Shown piece after piece: positions 17,803-27,577 of a stretch of DNA of 64,000 bases. Within the stretch, counting starts at the first letter, position 1, and every line of letters starts with the position of its first letter. This stretch comes from Bacteroidota bacterium. Lineage in GTDB: Bacteria > Bacteroidota > Bacteroidia > AKYH767-A > 2013-40CM-41-45. A model generated the notes under the pieces. That model was given only the letters and a program-made list of their open reading frames with translations. It searched no databases and was not told the DNA's origin. Position numbers and translations under genes: made by a program. Where the stretch lies: the NCBI GenBank assembly GCA_004295015.1, contig SHNE01000049.1, positions 144,152-208,151 of the forward strand. The letters run 5' to 3'.

Positions 17803-17820
17803 TGGATACTAAACAGGATT

Positions 17821-19197
17821 ATGGTTCAATTTTTCAGCATTATTGACCTTATTATTGCGCCTTTGTATTTGATAATCATTTATCTGGCGGCAAAAAGTAT
17901 CCAGCAAAAAAAAATTGTAACTAACCCCAGCTACCGTTTTTTCATGAAGGGCTTAATGGTAAAGGTCTTTGGGGGGATTGCCGTATGCTTTATTTATGTC
18001 TATTATTATGGTGGGGGAGATACATTAAACTACTATAATGACTGTCATGTATTGGTTAACCTGTTTTTAAAATCACCCGTTACTGCATTTCAGTTTTTAC
18101 TCGGCCCCGACACATCAATTTGGTACAGCTTCGACTCCGAAACCGGTTGGCCTATATATTTTTCTGATGTACATGCAATCATTGTTGTAAAATACACCTG
18201 GTTGCTTTGTTTGATTTCATTCAAAAGTTACCTGGGTATGACAATGCTTTTGGCCAGTATATCTTATTGGCCAATATGGCGATTATATCAAACCTTGATA
18301 AAGGAGTTTCCTAAGTTAAGTACCGAATTGGCTTACGCTTTGCTGTTTATCCCTTCCGTGTTTTTCTGGGGCTCCGGACTTTTAAAGGATACAATCACAT
18401 TTGCTTCTGTTTGCCTTTTTGCATCTTCATATAGTATTTTGCTTATTCAAAGGAAAGAGATTGCTAAGAATATTTTTTTATTGATTGTTGCCTCAATTTT
18501 ACTCGTAAAAATTAAACCATACATTTTTTTCGCCTTGATACCCGGAAGTATATTATGGTTCGGAGGCATCCAACTTTCTGCCGTAAAGAATTCTTTAGTG
18601 AAAGGCCTGTCTACTCCTTTTTTAATTCTCTTTTCATTGATATCCGGGTATTTTATGTTGAGTCTGATGAGCGTTTTTCTTGGAGATTATACACTCGAAA
18701 ATGTGTTGGATAAGGCTATTGTTACTCAGCAGGATTTGAAGAGTGAAATTTATGGAGGTTCTTCATTCGACATAGGTGATTTTGACCCGACGGTTCAGGG
18801 AATTCTTTCCAAGCTGCCCTTAGCTATTAATGCGGCTCTCTTTAGGCCATATCTTTGGGAAGTGAATAATCTTGCCATGTTTGTTTCCGGCCTTGAAAAT
18901 TTTATACTGCTCGTTTTTTCAGTCTACCTGCTAATAAAATTGCGGGTTTACAATTTGTTTCGCCTGATGTTCCGGCATAGAATTTTATTTTTTACTGTCT
19001 ATTTCAGTATGTTCTTTGCCTTTTCTGTTGGTTTAACAACTTCTAATTTTGGAAGTTTGGTTCGATATAAAATTCCGGCAATTCCTTTTTTTGTGATAAG
19101 TCTGTTTATTATTTGGACTGCCTACAAAGATTTGAAGAAGGAGGACTCACTTCGTACTCAAGTGGAGATAGAGAACGATGAATTGAAGGAAACGTAG
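17821..19197 (+). CDS. Polytopic membrane protein, candidate Wzy-like O-antigen polymerase
   Basis: A 458-residue protein with roughly ten hydrophobic segments. I take ATG 17821 as start because of the promoter just before it. Notable polar patches sit between membrane segments: YYYGGGDTLNYYNDCH near residue 60, SGLLKDTI near 185, and RYKIPAIPF near 420. A large loop followed by an Arg-Tyr-x-x-Pro motif close to the end is common in polysaccharide polymerases. No family could be assigned firmly. It heads a short plus-strand operon with a GT2 and a GT4, which favours a role in glycan assembly. Confidence 0.55.
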   Translation: MVQFFSIIDLIIAPLYLIIIYLAAKSIQQKKIVTNPSYRFFMKGLMVKVFGGIAVCFIYVYYYGGGDTLNYYNDCHVLVNLFLKSPVTAFQFLLGPDTSIWYSFDSETGWPIYFSDVHAIIVVKYTWLLCLISFKSYLGMTMLLASISYWPIWRLYQTLIKEFPKLSTELAYALLFIPSVFFWGSGLLKDTITFASVCLFASSYSILLIQRKEIAKNIFLLIVASILLVKIKPYIFFALIPGSILWFGGIQLSAVKNSLVKGLSTPFLILFSLISGYFMLSLMSVFLGDYTLENVLDKAIVTQQDLKSEIYGGSSFDIGDFDPTVQGILSKLPLAINAALFRPYLWEVNNLAMFVSGLENFILLVFSVYLLIKLRVYNLFRLMFRHRILFFTVYFSMFFAFSVGLTTSNFGSLVRYKIPAIPFFVISLFIIWTAYKDLKKEDSLRTQVEIENDELKET

Positions 19198-19280
19198 GTT
19201 CTGTCTCCATGCAACTATTATTGATTAAAATTATTATTTTGCAAGGATTGGATTATTGCATCATCTACTCATAACCCTGA

Positions 19281-20294
19281 ATGCCACTAAAGATATCTGT
19301 AATAATTCCTTCGTTTAATCAGGGGAAATTCATTGAAGAGACTATCCGGTCATTACTAAATCAGAATGATCCGGCTTTAGAGATCATCATCATTGATGGA
19401 GCCGGTACAGATAATTCAGTTGAAATTATTAAGAAATATATACCCAATCTGACTTATTGGATATCTGAACCCGATTCAGGACAAAGTGATGCTATAAATA
19501 AAGGTTTTAAAGTTGCAAGTGGTGATATTATCACCTGGCTCGGTAGCGATGATTTGTACCAACCGGGTGCTTTGAAGAAAGTGAGAGAAATTTTTGAATC
19601 AGCTGATCAGAAAACAGGAGTAATTTTCGGTTCAACAGAAATCTTCCGGGATAATGTTAAACTGCATATTGAACATGGATCAAGAATTCAGAACACAGAA
19701 AGACGACTAAGCGGAATGACATTTTCCCAGCCTTCTTCCTTCATTCGAAGACCGTATCTTGATCTGGTAGGACCCTTGAACACAGAACTCCATTATGGAA
19801 TGGATTTTGATTTATTTGCTCGATTATCCCTCATCTGCGAATTCAAAAGAGTGGATTTTTGTTTTTCGAAATATAGAATTCATGATGCCAGTAAATCCGG
19901 AAGTAATTTTGATCGGTTTGGCAAAGAGTGGATGCGTGTATTTACGAGCATAGCTAAGGGCTTGTCTGCAGAATATTCAATTAAGGAATTAACAAAACTC
20001 AACTTGATTGCTCAGCCATTACCTGCAACAGAAGAGTTTTTTGCAAGGCATGGTTCAATTTCGAAATTGGATGAAGAGTTAATGTTGTTTTTTTTTATTT
20101 CTAATATGTTTTTTCATAGTTATCTGTCAGGCAGATTTTCACAAGCTAAAGTGTTAGCACGGTACCTAAAAGATTTTTACCCTGAGAAGTTGAAACTCCT
20201 GCCTGAAATTAATTTAATTCATAAGCGGTCACTCAAGTATTCTTCAATAATATTAAAAGCCGCCAGAAAGCTAAAAAGTAGTTTGATACGCTGA
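19281..20294 (+). CDS. GT2-family glycosyltransferase
   Basis: A 337-residue protein with a clear GT-A fold: VIIPSFNQGKFIEETIRSLL, IIIIDGAGTDNSVEII, SEPDSGQSDAINKGFKVASG and LGSDDLYQPGAL (the DxD region) at residues 93-104. The SDSGQSDAINKG-like stretch is typical of the WcaA-type subgroup. The last base of its stop is the first base of the following ATG, so it is coupled to the GT4 downstream. Confidence 0.9.
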   Translation: MPLKISVIIPSFNQGKFIEETIRSLLNQNDPALEIIIIDGAGTDNSVEIIKKYIPNLTYWISEPDSGQSDAINKGFKVASGDIITWLGSDDLYQPGALKKVREIFESADQKTGVIFGSTEIFRDNVKLHIEHGSRIQNTERRLSGMTFSQPSSFIRRPYLDLVGPLNTELHYGMDFDLFARLSLICEFKRVDFCFSKYRIHDASKSGSNFDRFGKEWMRVFTSIAKGLSAEYSIKELTKLNLIAQPLPATEEFFARHGSISKLDEELMLFFFISNMFFHSYLSGRFSQAKVLARYLKDFYPEKLKLLPEINLIHKRSLKYSSIILKAARKLKSSLIR

Positions 20295-21415
20295 TGAGAA
20301 TTGCCTACATAACTTCCCATATCAACAGATCAAATCAATGGAATTGGTTTTCTGATATTTTGATTAGCAAGAATATTTTTCATATTCATATTATAATTAA
20401 TAGCTATAAGCCTATTATGTTTTCTGATATGAAGGAGAAGGGATTGCCGGTGTATTTTCTTCAACATAAAAATATATTTTCATTTGTGATCAATTTCATT
20501 AAAGTCATACGCATTTTGAAGAATCATAATATTGATGTTGTACATACTGAATTGCCTTATGGAAACCTTATTGGTCAGTTGGCTGCTTATACATGTTCAA
20601 TAAAGAAGAGGATACTTACTTGTGAAAACCTGACATGGGGCGAGGATTATCACAACCGTAAACAAAAGCTTATCGATTGGCTTAGTTATCGAATTACCGC
20701 AAAGGTTGTAGCACTGACTGCATTGTCAAAGAATTATATAGTTGAGAAATATTCAAAGAATGACAATGATGTGATTGTGATATATCACTCATTGAATACA
20801 AAAGATTATTTGGATATTTCAAAAGAAAGGGTAGCAGCACTCCAATCCGATTTAGATATTCCTGCTGATAGATTTATTATAGGTATTATCTCCAGATTTG
20901 AATTTTGGAAAGGCATTGAATACGCTGTAAAGGCTATGGAGAGTGTTATCGAAAAATACCCTGAATCACTGCTCGTAATTTTTGGTGGTGGTGAGGGGGA
21001 TTCATTTGAGGATATACAGAAGCTAATCAGCAAATCCAATCTCCATAACCATGTGAAGCATGTAGGATATGTTTCTGATAATATTGCCTTATATTCATTA
21101 TTGGACCTTCATTTGCATGTACCCATCGATTCATATGTTGAAACCTTCGGCATCACTATTATAGAAGGCATGATTTCCGGTTGTCCGCAAATACTTACCT
21201 TGAGTGGTATTGCAAATGATACAGCAAAGGATGGAAAGAATTGCATTGTTGTAGACCATTGTTCAAGTATACAAATTGCGGATGCTGTAATTTATTTAAG
21301 GGAAAATACAGAGTTGAGGGAGAAAATCGCTAAACAAGCGAAATTGGATGCAGTCAATTTGTTTAACTATTCGGATAAAGTGAATAAACATTTAAAGGTA
21401 TACTCGGAGCTTTAG
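20294..21415 (+). CDS. GT4-family glycosyltransferase
   Basis: A 373-residue GT-B protein. The C-terminal Glycos_transf_1 domain is well preserved: IGIISRFEFWKGIEYAVKAM near residue 195, LLVIFGGGEGDSFEDIQKL, HVKHVGYVSDNIALYSLLDL, and the donor-binding ETFGITIIEGMISGCPQI near 280. It is the last gene of the short plus-strand operon and converges on the methyltransferase at 21501. No terminator was recognised in the 85-base gap. Confidence 0.9.
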   Translation: MRIAYITSHINRSNQWNWFSDILISKNIFHIHIIINSYKPIMFSDMKEKGLPVYFLQHKNIFSFVINFIKVIRILKNHNIDVVHTELPYGNLIGQLAAYTCSIKKRILTCENLTWGEDYHNRKQKLIDWLSYRITAKVVALTALSKNYIVEKYSKNDNDVIVIYHSLNTKDYLDISKERVAALQSDLDIPADRFIIGIISRFEFWKGIEYAVKAMESVIEKYPESLLVIFGGGEGDSFEDIQKLISKSNLHNHVKHVGYVSDNIALYSLLDLHLHVPIDSYVETFGITIIEGMISGCPQILTLSGIANDTAKDGKNCIVVDHCSSIQIADAVIYLRENTELREKIAKQAKLDAVNLFNYSDKVNKHLKVYSEL

Positions 21416-21500
21416 CCTGCATTGGTTTTAGTCTTATTGGCGAGGCACAGAACAAACTTGTTAAGGTATTGGAAAGATGGATTTAGCTTGTTTGATTCAA

Positions 21501-22433
21501 TTACTCTTTCGATTTAAGCACGCAAAGGATTTTAATTGTATCTCCGAGTCTTAGAGTCGAAAGTATTTTATTTGCTGTTATTTTTAACAACATTTTTAGT
21601 TTGTTCTTTTCGATGTTTTCTCTTAGTCTGTAATTTCCGGATTCAGGATGAAGTACTGAGTTTTGTAAATCATTGCCTGATTTTTTGTGCCTGAGGAAAG
21701 CGGAGATTTCAGAAACTGATAAACCTGTAGTACTCAGAGAAGTTATTCGGAGTTTTTCATTTTTTAAAAAACCTGAAAGTGACCTTGCAGTAAAGTAGTT
21801 AAGGTGCTCCGGATAGGTTATTACCCGCCAGTTGTTTTTCATTATGTACCTGCTTAGCGAATTGAAGTTGGGCGTAGTTATGTATAATGCCCCTTCCAAT
21901 GCTAAATGTACAGCGTACTGTTTTAGATGATCCCGAATCTGATTGACATGTTCGATGACTTCTATACTTGTAATAACATCAAAAGTAATTCCCTTAAATG
22001 TATTGTCGTTTAGTTCTCCTAATTCCATTTTGATTCCCTTCGATTCGCATATTCTGATAGCCTTTTCGGTGAACTCAGTTCCATATACTTCCCATCCTCG
22101 TTTCTTTGCTTCTTCAAGAAAATGGCCGTGTCCGCAACCAACGTCCATCAAACGATTTGTTTTCCTGAATTTTTCAAGAGAATCCAGGATCTCATGATAA
22201 CGTTTAATAGTTAAAGGGGATAATTCCGGGTAGTCAGGATATGAATTGTAAAAAGTGTTTAGTTCATTTTCGGTCGGAAAAGCAGTAGAAAATATTAATT
22301 TGCAGTGTTTGCAGTTTGTCAATATTCCGGAGTACTTACCAGGTTGAAATGGCTTTAACTCCTTTGAAAGACAGAGTGGGCAGTGAGGATGGCTTCTATC
22401 TATCGAATGTTGATCTGGATTATTAGAATTCAT
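21501..22433 (-). CDS. Class I SAM-dependent methyltransferase with N-terminal zinc-ribbon-like motif
   Basis: About 310 residues from ATG 22433; a TTG at 22448 is a less likely start. A pair of CxxC motifs (CPLC and CKHC) near residues 18-40 suggests a small zinc-binding segment. Motif I is LMDVGCGHGHFLEEAKKRG, and ITSIEVIEHVN follows as motif II. This arrangement is common in methyltransferases of polysaccharide clusters. The substrate is unknown. The start overlaps the end of the sulfotransferase gene by 11 bases, so both are probably translated together. Confidence 0.8.
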   Translation of the reverse strand: MNSNNPDQHSIDRSHPHCPLCLSKELKPFQPGKYSGILTNCKHCKLIFSTAFPTENELNTFYNSYPDYPELSPLTIKRYHEILDSLEKFRKTNRLMDVGCGHGHFLEEAKKRGWEVYGTEFTEKAIRICESKGIKMELGELNDNTFKGITFDVITSIEVIEHVNQIRDHLKQYAVHLALEGALYITTPNFNSLSRYIMKNNWRVITYPEHLNYFTARSLSGFLKNEKLRITSLSTTGLSVSEISAFLRHKKSGNDLQNSVLHPESGNYRLRENIEKNKLKMLLKITANKILSTLRLGDTIKILCVLKSKE

Positions 22434-23055
22434 ATCCGAAAAGTTCAATATCTTCTTTAAATGCTTCTTCTACCCACTTTCTTGTTTTGGAAGTATAATA
22501 TTCTTTGTAATGTAAATGGTTGCTGGTGTTTTTTACCGGAAGACGGAACCTGGGTATGTAAATCCTATCGCAAATGTGATCAAAATCTGCTTGAATATTT
22601 TCAAATCTTCCTACAAAATCTACCAGGAGCTTTCCTTTAGAGTCACATACAAAATGCTTTTGAAAGTCAAGATCTTTATTGATTCGCCAATCTAAATATT
22701 CTTCAAAGTTTTTCATTTTACTCACCAGTTTGTGCTGTCGGTGGTTTGTTGATTGCATCATGAAATAGTATAATGAAACCTGCCAGTCCCATGGATTTCT
22801 GACAAAGGAAAACTTGAAGTAATTATTGAAGTCAACTTCCTTAATCATTTTCTGAATTTCTCTGGCTTTTAGGTGAGTAAGAAAAGAAGTTTCAGTGCGG
22901 AAAAATTTCTGCTCCATCCATATCCGGCTATTGTTAAAGATAGATAGGTCACTTGAATCTCTGTCGTCATATTTACTCAAGACACTTCGAATGCTACTGC
23001 CTGCCACCTTATAAATGTGAACGAAAATAAATTTTTTCTGATGAGAAAGGATCAT
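22423..23055 (-). CDS. Sulfotransferase family protein
   Basis: A 210-residue protein with the two PAPS-binding signatures of the Sulfotransfer_2 family: FVHIYKVAGSSIRSVL near the N-terminus (5'-phosphosulfate loop, Lys16) and FSFVRNPWDWQVSLYYF (3'-phosphate site, Arg86). It probably transfers sulfate from PAPS to a sugar hydroxyl in the cytoplasm. It lies in a minus-strand operon with glycosyltransferases and methyltransferases, so the glycan made here may be sulfated. No PAPS-synthesis genes are in the window. Confidence 0.85.
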   Translation of the reverse strand: MILSHQKKFIFVHIYKVAGSSIRSVLSKYDDRDSSDLSIFNNSRIWMEQKFFRTETSFLTHLKAREIQKMIKEVDFNNYFKFSFVRNPWDWQVSLYYFMMQSTNHRQHKLVSKMKNFEEYLDWRINKDLDFQKHFVCDSKGKLLVDFVGRFENIQADFDHICDRIYIPRFRLPVKNTSNHLHYKEYYTSKTRKWVEEAFKEDIELFGYEF

Positions 23056-23096
23056 TATGGATAAAGTTAAGATTTAATTTAAGAAGATCTAAAGTT

Positions 23097-24122
23097 TTAA
23101 TTTGTGGTTTTTTTAGTATAAATTTTTGAATCGGATTCTGCTATTTCCCTAATACTTTGTAAAAGATATTTCCTCTTGCCCCGGATGTGTAAAGTTTCAC
23201 TCAGGTATCCTATTCGGAAAATGAAATTCATTTTTGCAAGAAACCTATTGTTTTTAGAAGAGAATATACTTTTTAGGGCTAAAGCTGGAAGGTATTTAAC
23301 CTGAGAAATGATTTCCGGTATCCAGGAGGAGTAAATGTTATAATCCGGATTCAGGGTGTTTCTATATATGGCAAGAATGACTTCTGATTTACCCATACTA
23401 TACATAATCTTTCTGGCATATTTTTTTGTCAAACGGAAGGCCGGTATTTCATGTTTGAGTTTGAGATCTTCCTGATACCACAATTTGTAGCCCTTTAATT
23501 TTAAATACAAACAAATTTCAGAGTCTTCGCCGGCAACAAGGTTTTTCCCGCTCCGTCCTCTTAGTTTATAGGAGAATTTACCATTGTAAAGTTCAGCACA
23601 AACATCTGTTCTGATTGATAATCCGGCTCCCCATAAGCAATGTTCTGGTCGTGTAATAAAACCGGATTTAGTCTCTTGCTTACCGACTGCGAAAACAGTT
23701 GATATTAAGTCAAACCAAAAAGGTTTTTGAGAATCGATTACTGCTTCAGTTGAACCTCCACAAGCCGAAATTTCTTTGTTGCCGGAAAATAAAGCGTCAA
23801 TTTTTTCAAGCCATTTTTCTTCGACCCAATTATCGTCATCAATAAAGCTTATTATAGAGTACTGTACATTTTCAAATCCCTTTTTTCGGGCATGCATTTG
23901 GCCCGGCTTAGGTTCACTTACAATTTTTAGCTTTGTGACCGGATTTTGATTCCAAAATTCTTCTGAAAAGGATGCTGTATTGTCGGTAGATGCGTTGTCA
24001 ACTAAAATGATCTCCCAATTAATTGGTCTTGAAAAAACCTGCTTTTGCAAATGACTTAAAGTTTTTCCTAGTCTTTCAACACTGTTGAAGCAGCATATTA
24101 CGATTGATATACCTTCTGTCAT
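23097..24122 (-). CDS. GT2-family glycosyltransferase
   Basis: A 341-residue protein with a GT-A fold: ISIVICCFNSVERLGKTL at the start, IILVDNASTDNTASFS, PGQMHARKKGFENVQ, and the metal site IISFIDDDNWVEEKWL near residue 95. A WGAGLSIRTDVC stretch follows, as in many GT2 enzymes with a galactosyltransferase-like C-terminal subdomain. The start overlaps the GT4 stop by four bases. Confidence 0.9.
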   Translation of the reverse strand: MTEGISIVICCFNSVERLGKTLSHLQKQVFSRPINWEIILVDNASTDNTASFSEEFWNQNPVTKLKIVSEPKPGQMHARKKGFENVQYSIISFIDDDNWVEEKWLEKIDALFSGNKEISACGGSTEAVIDSQKPFWFDLISTVFAVGKQETKSGFITRPEHCLWGAGLSIRTDVCAELYNGKFSYKLRGRSGKNLVAGEDSEICLYLKLKGYKLWYQEDLKLKHEIPAFRLTKKYARKIMYSMGKSEVILAIYRNTLNPDYNIYSSWIPEIISQVKYLPALALKSIFSSKNNRFLAKMNFIFRIGYLSETLHIRGKRKYLLQSIREIAESDSKIYTKKTTN

Positions 24123-25273
24123 ACACCAAGTTTGAATATAGAGATAAGATCATTTTTAAATTGATCAATATTCATTGTGTAATCAATTGGTTTAATAACC
24201 GGACTTGTCTTGAGGAATCCGTCTAAATGTTTGGCAAGTGCTTCGGCTGAATAGCGATCAAAGAATATACAGTTCTCTTGAATCTGTTCGAAATTTACCG
24301 ACAGGTCGCTTGCTATTACAAATTGGTTCAGGGCTTTGCAATCTTCAATAATGGTACTCCATCCTTCAAACATTGAAGGCTGTATAACCGCCAGTGAATT
24401 TTTCATCAGAATAAGTTGTTCTTCTCTTGGGATAAATCCAATGAATTTTACATATTCTTTTAAATTGTTCTCGTTAATGTATACTTGTAGCTTGGAAAAA
24501 TATTGTTCGTCTCTGTAAGAAGATTGTTTACCTGTAAATACGATAACGAAATCATGGTGTAATTCCTTCAATAAGTTGATTGCCTGAAGTACCAATAGAT
24601 GATTTTTGTGTGGCCAAAACTGATTCGACACCATAAAATATGTTTTATCGATGTCGTATTTCTTCAAAAGACTTTCTGAATCTAATGTCGACAGATCAGG
24701 AATGATTGAAACGAAACGAAGTACACTCGTTGAATTTTTGTATGGTCCAAAAAATTTTTTGTAGTCATTTAAAGAATCTTCGCTGCTGACAACCAAATTA
24801 TAGCGTTCGTTCTCAGCTATTTTTTTCATGTTAGATATAACGTATTCGTATTCGATTGTTGAAACGTATTCCGGATAGTACATTTCCTGGAAGTCGGGTT
24901 TCCAGTAGTAGCGCTCTTTTACAGAAACAGTTTCCGGACAATCAAAAAAAGGATATATAATATCAACTTTTCGTGGAAACGAATAGCGTTTCCATATTTT
25001 AGTATTTAAACAAATTTCTGAAAGTCTATTAATGACTTTACTGAAAAGTGTTTGGCGCAAAGGTTTGTACAAATAAAAGTTGATATAAGGGTACTCAATT
25101 TCTTTGATTTCCTGAATAGGTGTCCCCTTGCTGTAAATAATGGTTATCTCAGGTCTGAAAACATCATCCAGCAATTTAAATCCTTTGATCAGGTTTTGTA
25201 TGTAGATGACAACACCTGCTGAGAAATCATAATTGAATCGATAAATTAGTGCTATTCGTTTTCTTTTAACCAT
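24119..25273 (-). CDS. GT4-family glycosyltransferase
   Basis: A 384-residue GT-B protein. The N-terminus begins RIALIYRFNYDFSAGVVIYIQN. The C-terminal half shows YFMVSNQFWPHKNHLLVLQAI (a typical GT4 linker strand), FVIVFTGKQSSYRDEQYF and the donor-site PSMFEGWSTIIEDCKAL near residue 310. It overlaps the upstream epimerase gene by 22 bases and the downstream GT2 by four, so all three are probably on one transcript. Confidence 0.9.
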   Translation of the reverse strand: MVKRKRIALIYRFNYDFSAGVVIYIQNLIKGFKLLDDVFRPEITIIYSKGTPIQEIKEIEYPYINFYLYKPLRQTLFSKVINRLSEICLNTKIWKRYSFPRKVDIIYPFFDCPETVSVKERYYWKPDFQEMYYPEYVSTIEYEYVISNMKKIAENERYNLVVSSEDSLNDYKKFFGPYKNSTSVLRFVSIIPDLSTLDSESLLKKYDIDKTYFMVSNQFWPHKNHLLVLQAINLLKELHHDFVIVFTGKQSSYRDEQYFSKLQVYINENNLKEYVKFIGFIPREEQLILMKNSLAVIQPSMFEGWSTIIEDCKALNQFVIASDLSVNFEQIQENCIFFDRYSAEALAKHLDGFLKTSPVIKPIDYTMNIDQFKNDLISIFKLGV

Positions 25274-26148
25274 TGACTATATTGTAACAGGCCATTATGC
25301 AAAGATATTGAATATTCGAAGCCGAATGACTTCAATTTTGTGATATCAGCCCTCCAGTTAGAAGGATCACCGGGTTTTGCATGTTGATTGAAGTGTAATG
25401 TAGCAGATGGTTTATAGTGGCTCAGAAAACTTGATGCGGCCTCTTTTATTGTAGTCTCAATTCCTGAAGCTACGTTTATTGATTCTCCGTTAAATGCTGC
25501 TGATTTTAAAATGCAATCAATGGCTTTGCATAAATCTTTAATATAAATGAAGTCACGACTTTCTTGTCCTGTTCCAAATAATTCCAGCTTATCGGTGGTT
25601 TGAGACTTTCGGTATATATCCCAAAATAATTGTTTCCTCAAGCCTTCTCCATAGACGGAAAAAATACGGAGACTACAGGTTGGAATCTTTTTTAATTCAT
25701 AGAATTCTTTACAGACAAGTTCAGCCAGATACTTATGCCATCCGTAGGGAGATAAAGGCTTAATCGCCGCATCCTCCGAAATTGGTAGATTTGCCGGATT
25801 GCCATACACTGCCGCACTCGATAAATGTATGAATTTGCATGAAGGATGATAAGAGGAAATGGCCTGAAGAGTACTGTAGACATTATTTACATTGAGCTGG
25901 AAATCCAATTCTGGTTGTTCCAATGATAAGGGTACACTGCCGTTACCTCCGGCGTATATGCAAACCTCCGGTTTGTTGTTTTCAAACAGGATGGAGTAGT
26001 CTGAATTTTTTCTTTGAACCATGTAATAGTCAGGTTCATCCGGATAAGGCTTTACATCGCAGGAAATCACAGCTTGTCCTTTGCTTTTAAAATAAGCAAC
26101 AAGATGCGATCCAATAAAACCTTTTGCACCCAAAACAAGCACTTTCAT
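25252..26148 (-). CDS. NAD-dependent epimerase/dehydratase family protein
   Basis: A 298-residue extended SDR with the NAD-binding GAKGFIG loop (residues 7-13), catalytic Ser111 in LSSAAVYG, and Tyr135/Lys139 (YGWHK). The later FGTGQESRDFIYIKDL stretch is typical of UDP-sugar or dTDP-sugar epimerases. The nucleotide-sugar substrate cannot be told from these motifs. It lies between a TylF-like methyltransferase (five-base gap) and a GT4 (overlapping), so it probably supplies or tailors a sugar of the same glycan. Confidence 0.85.
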   Translation of the reverse strand: MKVLVLGAKGFIGSHLVAYFKSKGQAVISCDVKPYPDEPDYYMVQRKNSDYSILFENNKPEVCIYAGGNGSVPLSLEQPELDFQLNVNNVYSTLQAISSYHPSCKFIHLSSAAVYGNPANLPISEDAAIKPLSPYGWHKYLAELVCKEFYELKKIPTCSLRIFSVYGEGLRKQLFWDIYRKSQTTDKLELFGTGQESRDFIYIKDLCKAIDCILKSAAFNGESINVASGIETTIKEAASSFLSHYKPSATLHFNQHAKPGDPSNWRADITKLKSFGFEYSISLHNGLLQYSQWLKENE

Positions 26149-26153
26149 TTACC

Positions 26154-26948
26154 TTATGTTTTTTTTATAATCAGACCTTGTCCTGTTGGCATGGTGTATA
26201 TTTCATGATTGACCTTTTTAGCAAATTCGTCAAAGGCGATTTTTTGATGGATATGCATAGGAAAGCCATAGTCATCAAGTAAAATTACACCTTGTCTTAC
26301 TATGCGAGGCCAAAAGTATTCAAGAGCTGCAATCTCCGGAATTTTGTTATTCATATCAATCGACAAATAACAAATCTTTTGAGCATCGCATTGGCTCAGT
26401 GTTTCCGGGATTGCTCCGCGAATAATACTGGTCCGGAAGGGGGCAAATGTTTTTAGAACTTCCTCATAACAATCTCTGTAATTATAATTCGAAATTCCCA
26501 GACTTTTTTCTTCTTCAGTAATAAACCTCGGATCGAGTCCCTGGAATGTGTCCATGAGGTAGAAGGTTTTATTGCTTTCAGCGAAATTAATATATTCGAT
26601 TATTGCTCGTGAATAAGCACCCGTATTTACACCGCATTCGACAAAATCCCCATCTAATTCTTTAACCAGATCAGCATACCAGCAAACCGTATAGACACGC
26701 CACATGAGTGTGAAGTTGGGCCATGGATTGGTTTTTCTGGCTGCTTCATAGGCCGCAGCAAATCGCGGATCATTAATAAAATCACAATTATTACTCGTTG
26801 CAAGGCCGTCCGTATTATAAGTTAGCTGCCCATGGATATTGTTGAAGATTTCTGAATTGTAATGAATTAGCTTATAGTTTTTTCTGAACCAATTTAATTT
26901 TACAAGTAAAAGCCTTAGAGATAAGGGAACAAAGTTCTTAATGCTCAT
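26154..26948 (-). CDS. TylF/MycF-like O-methyltransferase
   Basis: About 264 residues from ATG 26948 (a TTG nine bases upstream is possible). The pattern matches the macrocin O-methyltransferase family: DLVKELDGDFVECGVNTGAY (SAM site) near residue 95, TFYLMDTFQGLDPRF, then CYLSIDMNNKIPEIAALEYF and GVILLDDYG (metal-binding aspartates) near residue 215. This family methylates sugar hydroxyls in antibiotics and O-antigens. Placed near a Wzt with a carbohydrate-binding domain, it may add a chain-terminal O-methyl group. Confidence 0.8.
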   Translation of the reverse strand: MSIKNFVPLSLRLLLVKLNWFRKNYKLIHYNSEIFNNIHGQLTYNTDGLATSNNCDFINDPRFAAAYEAARKTNPWPNFTLMWRVYTVCWYADLVKELDGDFVECGVNTGAYSRAIIEYINFAESNKTFYLMDTFQGLDPRFITEEEKSLGISNYNYRDCYEEVLKTFAPFRTSIIRGAIPETLSQCDAQKICYLSIDMNNKIPEIAALEYFWPRIVRQGVILLDDYGFPMHIHQKIAFDEFAKKVNHEIYTMPTGQGLIIKKT

Positions 26949-26953
26949 AAATA

Positions 26954-27490
26954 TCAATCAGTTTTCCGGATAAATTTTGCTGGATTACCTGCAACAATAG
27001 TAAATGGAGCCACATCTTTTGTAACCACACTGCCTGCACCGACTATGGCACCTTCTCCGATAGTAACACCTTTAAGAATGATGGAGTAGGCTCCGATCCA
27101 GGCACTTTTGCAAATACGAATAGGTTTTTTTTCGATGTGAGTCCAATCTTTTTTTCCGATTATCCAATTGGCACAATCATCTTTTCTGTTGGCAGAATTT
27201 AGGCTGTGTGTATCACTATCCTGAATAAGGCAGTTGAAGGAAATCAGAACATCGTCCTCTATTATGATTGATTGTGCACTACCAATAAGACTGTTTGTTC
27301 CTATGAAAATATTGTTGCCAAGAATAATTTTAGCGTCAGGTGTATAGGTTGTCAGGGTAGCTTCCACAAGACAATTATCTCCAATCTCGACAAGAGACTC
27401 TTTATAAGTTTTATAAATGGTTCCCTTGATAGGTCCATTATTCATCGGTGTTGATGAAGATCTGAATAAAGATTTCAGATAGTTGAGCAT
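26954..27490 (-). CDS. Left-handed beta-helix (hexapeptide) acyltransferase
   Basis: 178 residues dominated by hexapeptide repeats such as IFIGTNSLIGSAQSIIIEDD and, near the C-terminus, AWIGAYSIILKGVTIGEGAI, followed by the typical VAGNPAKFIRK end. A catalytic-type histidine lies in SDTHSLNS. Such enzymes transfer acetyl (or longer acyl) groups to sugar hydroxyls or amines from acyl-CoA. It follows wzt after an 87-base gap and lies five bases before the TylF-like gene. The exact acyl group and acceptor are unknown. Confidence 0.85.
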   Translation of the reverse strand: MLNYLKSLFRSSSTPMNNGPIKGTIYKTYKESLVEIGDNCLVEATLTTYTPDAKIILGNNIFIGTNSLIGSAQSIIIEDDVLISFNCLIQDSDTHSLNSANRKDDCANWIIGKKDWTHIEKKPIRICKSAWIGAYSIILKGVTIGEGAIVGAGSVVTKDVAPFTIVAGNPAKFIRKTD

Positions 27491-27577
27491 AATCGGGATT
27501 GAGGCCTCAATGTAAATAAATTTTCTGTATTATATTCTTGACGATTTTTAGCTGATAGTAACACCCCGGGATTGTAT

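Noticed and set aside
17713..17820. N-terminal extension of the Wzy candidate to TTG 17713
   Set aside because: An exact promoter element lies inside it, and ATG 17821 follows 18 bases later.
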